Positions 44,049-53,500 are shown, counted from the first letter of the stretch. The stretch is 64,000 bases of DNA from Achromobacter deleyi (GCF_016127315.1 NZ_CP065997.1:1550001-1614000), one strand, 5' to 3'. Translations and numbers: made by a program. Notes: a model not told the origin generated them from the letters alone.

Positions 44049-45494
44049 CTATTTCTTCAGGCGCACCACCGCCTGGCGCGACTCATCGGTCTGCGGCAGC
44101 GACGCCAGCTCGCCCAGCGTCAGCGGCTTGGTCGGGAAGCGCAGGCGGTAATAGCCCACCTCCGGCACCGGCACGCCGCGTTCCTCGGCGATGATCTCCG
44201 AGACCGTCAGGCCACAGAAGCGGCCCTGGCACGGCCCCATGCCGCAGCGCAGGAAGGCCTTCATCTGGTTCGGGCCGCTGCAACCGAGCTTGACGGTGTC
44301 ACGCACCTGCGCGGCGGTCACTTCCTCGCAGCGGCAGACGATGGTGTCGCCGGTGGGGCGGCGGAAGTTCTCGGGCGCCTTGTACAGGACATCGAAGAAC
44401 TCGCGTCCGCGCACCGCCCGCGCCAGCGCGGCGCGCGGCGCGGCGGCTTCGCTGTCGCGCCGCGCCGCGTCGATGCGGCCCAGCAGGTGCGCCGCCTGCA
44501 GCGCCGCCAGCCGGCCGCGCTGTTCGGCCGCCAGCGCGCCGGCGATGCCGGCGCCGTCGCCCGCCATGCCAACGCCGTCCACCGAAGTCAGGCCCCAGTC
44601 GTCCACATCCGGCTCCCAGCAATCCAGCGCCGCATTCCAGCGATGCTCGGCGCCGATGGCGCGCGACAGGTTGACGTTGGGCACCACGCCCTGGTGCAGC
44701 ATCAGCTGCTGCGCCGGCAGGGTCCTGGTGTCTCCCGCCGCGGTGGTGTAGCGCACGCTTTCGAGCTTGTCCTGGCCCAATGCCTCCAGCGCCGTCACGC
44801 CCTTGACGATGGGTATCGCCGCCTTGACCGCGCGCAGCAGCGACAGCCCCTTGCCCAGATAGGGCGAGCGCAGGAAGTCCCAGACCTTGGGCAGGGCCTG
44901 GCGCAGGCGGTCGGGCGGGGTGGTTTCGAGCAGCGCGTCGATCTTGACGCCGGCATTCAGGTACTGCCAGGCCACCAGGTACAGCAGCGGGCCGCAGCCC
45001 GCCAGCACCGTGCGGTCGGCCGGCACCATGCCGGCGGATTTCAGCAGGATCTGCGCGGCGCCGGCGGTGATCACGCCGGGCAGGGTCCAGCCGGGAATCG
45101 GGAATGGCCGCTCCTGCGCGCCGGTGGCCAGCAGCAGGCGCCGCGCATGCAGGATGCGCGCTTCGCCGCCGACCGAATACGCCACCTCGAAGCCGCGCTG
45201 CGGCTCGGGCGCGGTGCGCTCGGCCACCGCCCATACGGTCGCGCCCGGCACATACAGCGCGCCCGATTGCCTGAACGGCTCGACCAGCGAGGCGCCGTGC
45301 CAATAGTCCGGCCCCAGCACGGCGCGGTCGATGACCGGCGTGGTGGTGATGGCGCGGTAGATCTGTCCGCCCGGCGCGGCCTGCTCATCCAGCAGCACCG
45401 TGTCCACGCCCAGGCGCGCGGCCGTGGTGGCCGCGGCCAGCCCGGCGGGACCCGCGCCCACCACCAGCAAATCGCATTGCGTCGTCTCGATCAT
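44049..45494 (-). CDS. FAD/NAD(P)-binding oxidoreductase with C-terminal BFD-type Fe-S domain (HcnB/OoxA-like)
   Basis: 481 residues. DLLVVGAGPAGLAAATTAAR is the FAD motif, LLLATGAQERPFPIPGW the ATG-type motif, and VAGDGAGI-like GMAGDGAGIAGALAAEQRG closes the FAD site. The C-terminal bacterioferritin-associated-ferredoxin-like domain holds CRCEEV and CGMGPCQGRFC, four Cys for a 2Fe-2S cluster. ATG 45494 overlaps the stop of the 2Fe-2S gene (ATGA); the frame extends 75 codons upstream inside that gene and this was discarded. It is the electron-transfer partner of the DAO-type subunits. Confidence 0.9.
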   Translation of the reverse strand: MIETTQCDLLVVGAGPAGLAAATTAARLGVDTVLLDEQAAPGGQIYRAITTTPVIDRAVLGPDYWHGASLVEPFRQSGALYVPGATVWAVAERTAPEPQRGFEVAYSVGGEARILHARRLLLATGAQERPFPIPGWTLPGVITAGAAQILLKSAGMVPADRTVLAGCGPLLYLVAWQYLNAGVKIDALLETTPPDRLRQALPKVWDFLRSPYLGKGLSLLRAVKAAIPIVKGVTALEALGQDKLESVRYTTAAGDTRTLPAQQLMLHQGVVPNVNLSRAIGAEHRWNAALDCWEPDVDDWGLTSVDGVGMAGDGAGIAGALAAEQRGRLAALQAAHLLGRIDAARRDSEAAAPRAALARAVRGREFFDVLYKAPENFRRPTGDTIVCRCEEVTAAQVRDTVKLGCSGPNQMKAFLRCGMGPCQGRFCGLTVSEIIAEERGVPVPEVGYYRLRFPTKPLTLGELASLPQTDESRQAVVRLKK

Positions 45495-45799
45495 GCCTGC
45501 ACCTTGCGCGCGCCCAGCTGGCGCTCGATCTTCATGCCATCGCGCACGGCCGTCATGCAGCCCTGCTGGTTGGCCTGGCCGTCGATCGTGACCAGGCAGT
45601 CGTAGCACACGCCCATCATGCAATAGGGCCCGCGCGGCACCTCGCCCACCGCGGTATCGCGACAGGCCTGCATGCCACCGGCGAACAGCGCCGCAGCCAC
45701 GCTGTCTCCGGCGCGGCACTGCAGCTCGGCGCCGTTCACCCTCACCCGCACCGGCGCGCCCTGCGCCTGGCGCTGCGCCTCGTCAAGCCTCTTGAACAT
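45491..45799 (-). CDS. Small 2Fe-2S subunit of the amine oxidase (HcnA/OoxC-like)
   Basis: 102 residues. Plant-ferredoxin-type fold (Fer2_4) with Cys60, Cys65, Cys68 and Cys81 in PYCMMGVCYDCLVTIDG...GCM, the C-x4-C-x2-C-x12-C spacing of this family. Overlaps the preceding oxidase gene by 17 bases and the following FAD/BFD gene by four, so the complex is translated together. Confidence 0.92.
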   Translation of the reverse strand: MFKRLDEAQRQAQGAPVRVRVNGAELQCRAGDSVAAALFAGGMQACRDTAVGEVPRGPYCMMGVCYDCLVTIDGQANQQGCMTAVRDGMKIERQLGARKVQA

Positions 45800-46940
45800 G
45801 GAACCTCCGGGTCGAGAAGGGCGCCATGTCGCCGGCCAACTGGCCGGCGGCGATCATGGGCGCCAGTTTGAGCGCGTGCGCAGCGGCCAGGGTGACGCCA
45901 CTGTGACAGGTGGCGACGAAGGCGCCGGGGCACGTCTCGGATTGTTGATAGATGGGGAAACCGTCCTTGGACATCACGCGCAGCGCCGCCCAACTGCGCA
46001 CCACCCGCACCTCGCGCAAGGCGGGCAGGGTGCGCACGGCGCGGTCGGCCAGCGTGCCCAGGATCGGCAGGCCCACCTGGTTGTCCACATAGCCGGCCTC
46101 TTCCTGCGAGTCGCCGATCAGCCAGGTGCCTTCGTCGGTCTGGCGCAGCGTCGACAGCGGCGTTTCCAGCAGGCGGCGAGTGCGTTCCAGCACCACGATC
46201 TGGCCGCGCTGCGGCCGCACCGGCACCGCCAGGCCGACCTGTTCGCCCAGCGCCTTGTTCGACAGCCCGCCGGCCAGCACCAGCTTGCGCGCCCGCACCG
46301 TGCCGTCGGGCGTGGTGACCTCGAACACGCCGTCGCGCTGCCGGATCTGCTGCGCCGGACAGCGCGGCAGGTAATCCACCGCCCGCTGTGCAAAACTCAT
46401 GTGCAGCGCCCGCAGCAACTTGAGCGGATTGGCGATGCCGTCCACCGGCGTCCAGGTGGCGCCGCGCACTTCCGGGCCGATGCCCGGCACCATGTCGGCC
46501 ACCTCGTGGCGATCCAGCATTTTCCAGTCGTACTGCGCCATGCCGGGCTGCGCCAGCAGCGTGCGCATGAAGGTGGCGCGCGCTTCCATTTCCTCGTCGC
46601 TCAGGAGCGCGTGCAGGCCGCCGCGCTGCTCCAGGTGCACGTCCACACCGGTCTGTTCCAGCAGCTCGGCCGCCAGTTGCGGCCAGGCGCCGGCCGAAGT
46701 CATGGTCCACACGCCATAGCGCGGCAGGCCCATGCCCTTGCTCTGCACCCAGACCAGGCCGAAGTTGCCGCGCGAGGCGCGATAGGCCACGTCGCCTTCG
46801 TCCAGTACCGCGACGTGCTCCAGCTCGCGCCGCAGCCCGTAGGCCACGGCCGAGCCAACCAGGCCGCCGCCGATCACCACGGCGTCGTGGATGCCGCGAT
46901 GCCTCGACACGCGCGGCGCCCCTTGTGTTTCGTCCGTCAT
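45783..46940 (-). CDS. DAO-family FAD-dependent oxidoreductase (second catalytic-type subunit)
   Basis: 385 residues: FAD motif HDAVVIGGGLVGSAVAYGLR, then SRGNFGLVWVQSKG and the C-terminal TCHSGVTLAAAHALKLAPMI. It is related to, but clearly different from, the DAO-type protein at 42876-44039, so this operon has two catalytic-type flavoproteins and one set of electron-transfer subunits. Start 46940 overlaps the stop of the permease gene (TAATG). The two oxidases may act on different amines or on successive steps. Confidence 0.87.
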   Translation of the reverse strand: MTDETQGAPRVSRHRGIHDAVVIGGGLVGSAVAYGLRRELEHVAVLDEGDVAYRASRGNFGLVWVQSKGMGLPRYGVWTMTSAGAWPQLAAELLEQTGVDVHLEQRGGLHALLSDEEMEARATFMRTLLAQPGMAQYDWKMLDRHEVADMVPGIGPEVRGATWTPVDGIANPLKLLRALHMSFAQRAVDYLPRCPAQQIRQRDGVFEVTTPDGTVRARKLVLAGGLSNKALGEQVGLAVPVRPQRGQIVVLERTRRLLETPLSTLRQTDEGTWLIGDSQEEAGYVDNQVGLPILGTLADRAVRTLPALREVRVVRSWAALRVMSKDGFPIYQQSETCPGAFVATCHSGVTLAAAHALKLAPMIAAGQLAGDMAPFSTRRFHVQEA

Positions 46941-47740
46941 TAGCGTCCCTTTCCGACAAACAGCTTTTCCAGGCCGACCAGGCGGTCCAGGATGAAGATG
47001 GCGATGATGGTCACGTAGATCAGCACGGCCGACACGGCCGTCACCAGCGGATCGATGGTGTCTTCGATGTGCAGGAAGATGCGCACCGGCAGCGTGGTGG
47101 TGGACGGCGAGGCGATGAAGATCGACATGGTCAGTTCGTCGAAGCTGGTGATGAAGGCGATCACCCAGCCGCTGACCACGCCCGGCAGCAGCAGCGGCAG
47201 CACCACGCGCCGGAACGCGGTCCAGTTGGACGCGCCCAGCGACTGCGCCGCGCGCTCCAGCGCCGGGTCGATGCCGGTGGCCGATGCCAGCACCAGCCGC
47301 AGCGCATACGGCATCACCAGGATCACGTGCGCCACCACCAACCCCACGTAAGTGCCGGCCAGGTCCACCGTGGTGAAGAACTTCAGGAACGCCAGCCCCA
47401 GCACCACGTGCGGAATCATCAGCGGCGACAGGAAGAACGCCACCAACGCCTCGCGGCCGCGAAAACGGTTGCGCGCCAGCGCCAGCGCGCTCGGCACCGC
47501 CAGCCCGATCGCCAGCGTCGCCGACAGCGTGCCCAGCCCCAGGCTGAACCAGAACGCCTCGATGAAGCGCGGGTTGTCCAGGATGGCGCGGAACCAGCGC
47601 AGCGACAGGCCGCCGCTGGGCAGCGAGATGAAGCCTTCCGAGGTGAACGCCACCGCGCACACCATGACGATGGGCGCCAGGATGAACAGGATGAAGAGCG
47701 TGTGGAACAGCAGGCCGATGGGGCCGTTGCGGAAGTTCAT
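46940..47740 (-). CDS. ABC transporter permease (PotC type)
   Basis: 266 residues, six membrane segments, with the coupling motif AAQSLGASNWTAFRRVVLPLLLPG of polyamine/opine importers. MNFRNGPIGLL (ATG 47740) is chosen as start; eleven more in-frame codons upstream reach into the neighbouring permease gene. It starts two bases after the stop of that gene. Confidence 0.9.
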   Translation of the reverse strand: MNFRNGPIGLLFHTLFILFILAPIVMVCAVAFTSEGFISLPSGGLSLRWFRAILDNPRFIEAFWFSLGLGTLSATLAIGLAVPSALALARNRFRGREALVAFFLSPLMIPHVVLGLAFLKFFTTVDLAGTYVGLVVAHVILVMPYALRLVLASATGIDPALERAAQSLGASNWTAFRRVVLPLLLPGVVSGWVIAFITSFDELTMSIFIASPSTTTLPVRIFLHIEDTIDPLVTAVSAVLIYVTIIAIFILDRLVGLEKLFVGKGR

Positions 47741-47741
47741 G

Positions 47742-48608
47742 TCAGGCCCCCGACGGATTGAAGACCGCGCCATAGCGGCGCTCGATCAACCGGTTGGCCG
47801 ACAGCAGCACCACCACCGTCGCCAGCAGCAGCACCACCGCCAGCGCCGCGCCCAACGGCCAGTTCAGCGTGTTGAGGAACTCGTCGTAGGCGGCGGTGGC
47901 CACGTTCTTCAGGCGCCGGCCGCCGATGATGGCGGGCGTGGCGAAGGAACTGGCGGCCATCGCGAACACCATGATCGAGCCCGACAGGATGCCCGGCATG
48001 ACCTGCGGCACGATCACGCGCCGGATCACGGTGAACTGGCTGGCGCCCAGCGACAGCGCGGCGGCCTCGGTCGACGGATTGATCCGCTGCAGCGACGCCC
48101 ACACCGAGATCACCATGAACGGCACCAGCACGTGCGTCAACGCGATTCCCACGCCCAGGTTGCTGTACATCAGGTCGATCGACGAGGACACCAGGCCGAT
48201 GCCCATCAGCACCTTGTTGATGAGGCCGGTGGACCCGAACAGCAGCGCCCAGCCCAGCGTGCGCACCACCACCGAGATCAGCAGCGGCCCCAGCACCACC
48301 ATCAGGAACAGGCCCTTCCACGGATTGGCCATGCGCGACAGCACGTAGGCCTCGGCCGTGCCCAGCACCAGGCAGGCCAGCGTCACCAGCGCCGCCACGC
48401 CGAAGGTGCGGGCGTAGATCTCGTAGTAATAGCCGTCGCCCAGGATCTCGAGGTAGTTCTTCCAGGTGAAGGTGGCCTGCATGCCGCCGTAGAACTGGAA
48501 GTCGAAGAAACTGATCAGCAGCACCAGCGCCATCGGCACCACCAGGAAGGTGGCGTAGACGGCCAGCGCCGGCGCGCTCAGCAGCCAGGGGTTGGCGCGC
48601 GCGCTCAT
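47742..48608 (-). CDS. ABC transporter permease (PotB type)
   Basis: 288 residues. About six membrane segments and the EAA-type loop AALSLGASQFTVIRRVIVPQVMPG. ATG 48608 overlaps the ATPase stop; a longer reading of the frame, antisense-like in composition, was discarded. It pairs with the PotC-type permease. Confidence 0.9.
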   Translation of the reverse strand: MSARANPWLLSAPALAVYATFLVVPMALVLLISFFDFQFYGGMQATFTWKNYLEILGDGYYYEIYARTFGVAALVTLACLVLGTAEAYVLSRMANPWKGLFLMVVLGPLLISVVVRTLGWALLFGSTGLINKVLMGIGLVSSSIDLMYSNLGVGIALTHVLVPFMVISVWASLQRINPSTEAAALSLGASQFTVIRRVIVPQVMPGILSGSIMVFAMAASSFATPAIIGGRRLKNVATAAYDEFLNTLNWPLGAALAVVLLLATVVVLLSANRLIERRYGAVFNPSGA

Positions 48609-49660
48609 TTGCCCGGCTCCTGGCCGGCCACCGCGCACATGTCCTGCGCGCGCCAGCGCAGGTGCACCGTGGCGCCCTCGGCGGGCACCGGCACGCCGTC
48701 GTTCTGGCGGATCACCATGACTTCGCCGACCGAGGTCTCGACCTGGCACAGCCAGTGGTTGCCCTGGAACACGCGCGTCTTCATACGGCCGGGCAGGGCA
48801 CAGGCGCCGGCCTCGGCGAACAGGATCTTTTCGGGCCGCACGATCACCGCGCCTTGCGGCACCGGCTGGCCGTCCATCGGGATATGCGCCTCGCCGACGC
48901 ATGCGCGCACCTCGCCCGCATACGGCTGCGGCGTAGGCGTGAACACATTGGCCTTGCCCAGGAAGCCGCCAACGAAGCGGTTGGACGGCCCCTCATACGC
49001 GGCGAACGGCTCGGCCACCTGCTCGACCCGCCCCTGGTTCATCACCACGATGCGATCGGACAGCGCCAGCGCCTCGGACTGGTCGTGCGTCACCAGGATG
49101 GTGGTGGTGCCGACGGTGCGCTGGATGCTGCGCAGTTCCAGCTGCATTTCCTCGCGCAGCTTGGCGTCCAGGTTCGACAGCGGTTCGTCCAGCAGCAGCA
49201 CGCTGGGGCGGATGACCAGCGCCCGCGCCAGCGCCACGCGCTGCTGCTGGCCGCCCGACATGCGCGCCGGGTGGCGGTCGGCCAGGTGCGACAGGCCCAC
49301 CAGCTTGAGCGCATCGGCCACCCGCGCCTGCCGTTCCTCCTTGCCGACCCGCTGCATCTCCAGGCCGAACGACACGTTCTCGGCCGCGGTCATGTGCGGG
49401 AACAACGCGTAGTTCTGGAACACCATGCCCAGCCCGCGTTTGTTGGCGGGCGTGCGGCTGACGTCCCTGCCGTCCAGCACGATGCTGCCGCCGCTGGGCT
49501 CGACGAAGCCGGCGATCATCTGCAGCGTGGTGGTCTTGCCGCAGCCCGACGGCCCCAGCAGCGAAATGAACTCGCCGCGTTCGACCGACAGGCTCAGGTC
49601 CTCGACCGCCGTCAGGTCGCCGTAGCGCTTGGACAAGCGGTTCAGTACGAGATAACTCAT
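48605..49660 (-). CDS. ABC transporter ATP-binding protein (PotA type)
   Basis: 351 residues. Walker A GPSGCGKTT, Q-loop VFQNYALFPHM, signature MSGGQQQRVALARAL, Walker B VLLLDEPLSNLD, H-loop VTHDQSEA, and a C-terminal TOBE domain (VIVRPEKILFAEAG). ATG 49660 (MSYLVLNRLSKRYG) has GGGAGC six bases upstream; 24 upstream codons of the same frame were discarded. Energises the opine/polyamine-like importer of this operon. Confidence 0.93.
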   Translation of the reverse strand: MSYLVLNRLSKRYGDLTAVEDLSLSVERGEFISLLGPSGCGKTTTLQMIAGFVEPSGGSIVLDGRDVSRTPANKRGLGMVFQNYALFPHMTAAENVSFGLEMQRVGKEERQARVADALKLVGLSHLADRHPARMSGGQQQRVALARALVIRPSVLLLDEPLSNLDAKLREEMQLELRSIQRTVGTTTILVTHDQSEALALSDRIVVMNQGRVEQVAEPFAAYEGPSNRFVGGFLGKANVFTPTPQPYAGEVRACVGEAHIPMDGQPVPQGAVIVRPEKILFAEAGACALPGRMKTRVFQGNHWLCQVETSVGEVMVIRQNDGVPVPAEGATVHLRWRAQDMCAVAGQEPGK

Positions 49661-49715
49661 GGATGCTCCCGCTGGCGGCGCGCCCGCGCCGCCGTTGCGT
49701 GCTGGTGTACGAACC

Positions 49716-50747
49716 TCAGCGCTCGATTTCACGCGTCCAGCGCTTGTTCCAGTCGTCCCGGTTCTGGTTGACGGTGTCCCAGTCGATCACGATCAGGTCG
49801 GCGGCGCGCTTGCCGATCGGCAGCGGCACGCGCGGATCGTCGGCCACCTTGGCCTGCTTGTTGACCGGGCCGTAGCCATAGGCGGTGGCCAGCTGCTCCT
49901 GCACCTTGGGGCTGACCAGGTAGTTGACGAAGGCCTGCGCCAGCGGATTGGCGTTGGCCTTGGCCACCGGACACACCGACGACAGCAGCGCGTAGGCGCC
50001 CTCCTGCGGATAGACGAAACCCACCGGGAAGCCGGTGTCGGCGAAGGCCTTGACGCGGCCGCTGCCCCACACCGCGATGGTGGCCTGGCCGCTGGAGAAC
50101 AGTTCGGTCATCTTGCCGGGCGACGGCTCGTAGACCAGCACGTTGGGGCCGACCTCGTCCTTGAAGGTCTTGAAGCCGGCGTCGATCTTCTTCTCGCCGC
50201 CGCCGCCCTCGCGGGCGTACTCGACCAGCGCGTGCAGGCCGTAGGTGTTGTTCAGCGGCGGCACCACCAGCTGCTTCTTGTACTTGGGATCCTTCAGGTC
50301 CTTCCAGGAGGTGGGCGCGGCCCACTTGCGCTCGTCGAAGACCTTCTTGTTGTACATGATGCCGGTGGCGACGATGCCGATGGCCACCGCCTTGTCGTCC
50401 TTGTAGCGCGCGGTGCCGTAGATGTCGTCGGCCGGCAGGCCCTGGATCGGCGCGCAGAAACCCAGCGCGATGGCCTGGTACATCGGGCCGTCGTCGATGA
50501 TGGCGACGTCGATCTGCTGATTGCTTTTCTGCGCCTGCAACCGCGCCACCGTGTTGGTGGAGTTGCCGGCCACGTAATCCAGCTCGACGCCGTGCTGCTT
50601 GGCGAAGGGCGGGAAGATGTCCTTGCGCATGATGTCTTCGAACGAGCCGCCGTAGCCGGCCACCACCAATTTCTGCTGCGCCTGCGCCGTGGCGCACACA
50701 CCGACGGCCACTGTGGCCGCCGCCAGGACTGCGAGTACCTTGCCCAT
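49716..50747 (-). CDS. ABC transporter substrate-binding protein (PotD/extracellular family 1)
   Basis: 343 residues. Signal peptide VLAVLAAATVAVGVCATAQA, then KLVVAGYGGSFEDIMRKDIF, DVAIIDDGPMYQAI and TGIMYNKKVFDERKWAAPTSW, with the family ending VIDWDTVNQNRDDWNKRWTR. It is homologous to the binding protein at 59964-61031. First gene of the nine-gene operon; the likely promoter lies in the operator-rich gap toward the GntR gene. Confidence 0.9.
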   Translation of the reverse strand: MGKVLAVLAAATVAVGVCATAQAQQKLVVAGYGGSFEDIMRKDIFPPFAKQHGVELDYVAGNSTNTVARLQAQKSNQQIDVAIIDDGPMYQAIALGFCAPIQGLPADDIYGTARYKDDKAVAIGIVATGIMYNKKVFDERKWAAPTSWKDLKDPKYKKQLVVPPLNNTYGLHALVEYAREGGGGEKKIDAGFKTFKDEVGPNVLVYEPSPGKMTELFSSGQATIAVWGSGRVKAFADTGFPVGFVYPQEGAYALLSSVCPVAKANANPLAQAFVNYLVSPKVQEQLATAYGYGPVNKQAKVADDPRVPLPIGKRAADLIVIDWDTVNQNRDDWNKRWTREIER

Positions 50748-50858
50748 GAAAACCCCCGTTTATTGGAAGAGAACTGCAAGAACTGCCGGTGCTGCCTGAA
50801 TCCGGGGGTGGACCCGCCGCTGCGAAAAAAACACGGCCCCGCTTGCCCCGCGACCTCA

Positions 50859-50947
50859 TGTCCGCCGTACAATTTGTCCGTACATGAATGTCCGGACAAA
50901 TAATGGCGCTGCGAAGACGGCCTTGTCAATCGGTTATTGTCCGTACA
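50859..50947. promoter_or_regulatory. Cluster of GntR operators (TGTCCGKACA)
   Basis: Within the 232-base divergent gap: TTGTCCGTACA at 50874-50884 and again at 50937-50947, the perfect palindrome TGTCCGGACA at 50889-50898, and a degenerate TGTCCGCCGTACA starting near 50860. The GntR/UTRA protein made alongside is the obvious ligand. Two sites lie nearer to the binding-protein gene and one just ahead of the regulator gene, so both directions could be controlled. Confidence 0.75.
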
Positions 50948-50979
50948 AACCCCGATAGAACGAGAAAAGGAGCCACCCC

Positions 50980-51777
50980 ATGACCCGATCCTCCGAACGC
51001 GCGCCCGACCCGGCCGCCGCGCGCGAGGCCCGCGGCCAGGCCACGGGGCCGGACGACGAGGCCGGCGGCCCGCGCTACAAAAGCATCTACCAGCAGCTGG
51101 CGCGGGACATCGGCGCCGGCCGCTATCCGGTCATGACCTTGCTGCCGACCGAGCACGCGCTGTGCGACCAGTTCGGCGCCAGCCGCCACACCATCCGCGA
51201 AGCCATCCGCATGCTGACGGTGGCCGGCATGGTGTCGCGCCGCCCGGGGGTGGGCACGCGCGTCGAAACCGCCCACGCCAGCACGCGCTTCACGCAACGC
51301 ATCTCGCAGTTTCCGGACCTGCTGCAGTACGCGCGCAATGCCGCGCTGCTGGTACAGGACGTGCGCACGGTCAAGCTCACCAGGCGGCTGGCCGAGACCC
51401 TGGGCGCCGAGCCCGGCCAGCCGTGGCTGCACATCAACTCCATCAAGACGCTGGGCGACCAGGACACGCCGGTGGCGTGCACGCTGATCTACGCCGATCC
51501 GGCGCATTCCGACCTGCGCGCCGACATCCAGCCGCGCATCTCGCTGCTGCGGCTGATCGAGGACCACTTCGGCAACCGCATCCACGAGGTCAACCAGGAG
51601 TTCTCGGCCACGCCCATCGCGGCCGCCATCGCCAGGCAGCTCCAGGTCGAGCCGCAGACGGCGGGCTTTGTCATCACCCGCCGCTACTACGGCGGCGGCG
51701 GGGTGCTGCTGCTGGCCACCATCACCACCTTCCCGCACGACAAGATGAAGTACTCGATGTCGCTCAACGTGGCGTAG
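50980..51777 (+). CDS. GntR-family regulator with UTRA ligand domain (HutC type)
   Basis: 265 residues. The winged helix is YKSIYQQLARDIGAGRYPVM to FGASRHTIREAIRMLTVAGMVSRRPGVGT (shown in parts); the C-terminal half is a UTRA effector domain (YADPAHSDLRADIQ, VNQEFSATPIAAAIARQLQV). An Ala/Arg/Glu-rich 25-residue lead precedes the HTH. Divergent from the importer/amine-oxidase operon, it probably represses it until the substrate or an intermediate is present. Its end overlaps the end of the convergent hydantoinase B gene by 14 bases. Confidence 0.9.
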   Translation: MTRSSERAPDPAAAREARGQATGPDDEAGGPRYKSIYQQLARDIGAGRYPVMTLLPTEHALCDQFGASRHTIREAIRMLTVAGMVSRRPGVGTRVETAHASTRFTQRISQFPDLLQYARNAALLVQDVRTVKLTRRLAETLGAEPGQPWLHINSIKTLGDQDTPVACTLIYADPAHSDLRADIQPRISLLRLIEDHFGNRIHEVNQEFSATPIAAAIARQLQVEPQTAGFVITRRYYGGGGVLLLATITTFPHDKMKYSMSLNVA

Positions 51778-53500
51778 CGGCCTCGTAGCCGTAGGCGGCG
51801 CGCGCCGCCGCGGCGCTGATCTTGCCGTCGGCCAGGTCGCGCTCGATGCGGGCGCGCGAACGCTCGGCCGGCGCGCCATAGCCGCCGGCGCCCGGGGTTT
51901 CGATGCGCACGCTCTCGCCCGGCGCCAGCGCGATGTTGGCAGTCTTGGAGAACAGCTCTTCCTCGGCCGGGGTGCCGAAGTTGCGCACCAGCCGCGCGCG
52001 CCGGCCATCGGCGCCGCCATCGACGCCGGCGGCCACGCCCACGGTGTGGCTGTCCGAGCGCGCCGAGAACACGATGCCCGGTCCGACCGCGCGGATCTGC
52101 TTGGCGATGCCCATGCCGCCGCGGGTGCGGCCGGCGCCGCCGGAGTCCTGGATCATGGCGTACTCGTCCATCAGCAGCGGGTACTCGTTCTCCAGCGCTT
52201 CCACCGGCAGGTTGGAGGTATTGGTCATGTGCACGTGCACCGCGTCCATGCCGTCGCTGTCATGGCGCGCGCCGGCGCCGCCGCCCAGCGTTTCCAGGTA
52301 GACGAAGTGGCCGGCGCGCTCGCGCCAGCGGCCCGAGAACACGATGGCCGGGCAGCAGTCGTTGCTGGACGCCATGGTCTTTTCCGCCGGCAGCAGGCCG
52401 CGGAACGCGCCGAAGATGGCGCCCGCCACTTTCTGCGCGGTGATCGAGCGCGCGCCCACCGCCGCCGGATGTTCGGGGTTGGTGATGGTGCCCACCGGCG
52501 CCGATACACTGATCGGGTCGAACAGGCCGGCGTTGGGCGCCAGGTCCGGATCCAGCAGCGCCTTGACCGCGTAGTACACGCAGGCCCGCAGTGCGTTGAA
52601 CGGCAGGTTCATGGCTCCGCGCGCCTGCTTGCCGGAGCCCTCGAAATCGAAATGCAGCCGGTCGCGGCTGACCGTCAGCGTCACCTGGATCGGCACCGGA
52701 TCACCGCCCATGCCGTCATCGTCCAGATCGCTGCGGAAGGTGTAGCTGCCCTGCGCCAGTTCGCCGATGCGGTTGAGCAGGCGGCGGCGGGTATAGGTGA
52801 TGACGTCGTCCGCCGAGCGCAGCACCGCGGCCAGGCCCATCTGCCGGATCAGGCCCTGCACCGCGGCCGCGCCGCGGCGGTTGGTGGCCATCTGCACGCG
52901 CAGGTCCAGCACCCGTTCCTCCGGGTCGCGGGTGTTGGCGCAGATCAGGCGCAGCATGTCCTCGTCCACTTCGCCGGCGCGCGCGATGCGGCAGGCGGGG
53001 ATGCGGATGCCTTCCTCGAAGATCGACTTCAGGCCGCCGGCGATCGAGCCGGGCACCGCGCCGCCCACATCCGAATGGTGGGCGATGTTGGCGGCGAAGA
53101 AACGCAACGTGCCTTCCCAGAACACCGGCGTGACGATGTTGATGTCGGGCAGGTGGCTGCCGTCGGCCAGGTAGGGGTCATTGCAGATGAACACGTCGCC
53201 GTCGCGGATCTCGTCGGCCGCGAACGTGCGCAGGATCGCGCCCATGGCGCCGTCCAGCGAGCCCAGGTGCAGCGGAATCTGCGTGCCCTGCGCCACCAGC
53301 CGGCCGGCGGCGTCGAACAGCGCCACCGAGCAGTCCTTGCGTTCCTTGATGTTGGTGGAGAACGAGGCCCGCACCAGCGTGTTGTTCATGTCTTCGGTGA
53401 TCGACAGCAGGCGGTTGCAGAACACCTCCATGCCGACCGGGTCGGCCAGCGCCACGCCGGTGTCTTGCTGGGCTTGACGGGATTGTTGGGCTTCACGCAT
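51764..53500 (-). CDS. Hydantoinase/oxoprolinase B-family subunit
   Basis: 578 residues of the HyuB/acetone-carboxylase-alpha-like family: GMEVFCNRLLSITEDMNNTL, DGDVFICNDPYLADGSHLPD and GGAGRTRGGMGI-type DSGGAGRTRGGMGIAKQIRA. It forms a heteromer with the A subunit encoded next to it and hydrolyses a cyclic amide (N-methylhydantoin or 5-oxoproline) or carboxylates a ketone using ATP. The start overlaps the A-subunit stop by eight bases. Confidence 0.9.
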   Translation of the reverse strand: MREAQQSRQAQQDTGVALADPVGMEVFCNRLLSITEDMNNTLVRASFSTNIKERKDCSVALFDAAGRLVAQGTQIPLHLGSLDGAMGAILRTFAADEIRDGDVFICNDPYLADGSHLPDINIVTPVFWEGTLRFFAANIAHHSDVGGAVPGSIAGGLKSIFEEGIRIPACRIARAGEVDEDMLRLICANTRDPEERVLDLRVQMATNRRGAAAVQGLIRQMGLAAVLRSADDVITYTRRRLLNRIGELAQGSYTFRSDLDDDGMGGDPVPIQVTLTVSRDRLHFDFEGSGKQARGAMNLPFNALRACVYYAVKALLDPDLAPNAGLFDPISVSAPVGTITNPEHPAAVGARSITAQKVAGAIFGAFRGLLPAEKTMASSNDCCPAIVFSGRWRERAGHFVYLETLGGGAGARHDSDGMDAVHVHMTNTSNLPVEALENEYPLLMDEYAMIQDSGGAGRTRGGMGIAKQIRAVGPGIVFSARSDSHTVGVAAGVDGGADGRRARLVRNFGTPAEEELFSKTANIALAPGESVRIETPGAGGYGAPAERSRARIERDLADGKISAAAARAAYGYEAATPR

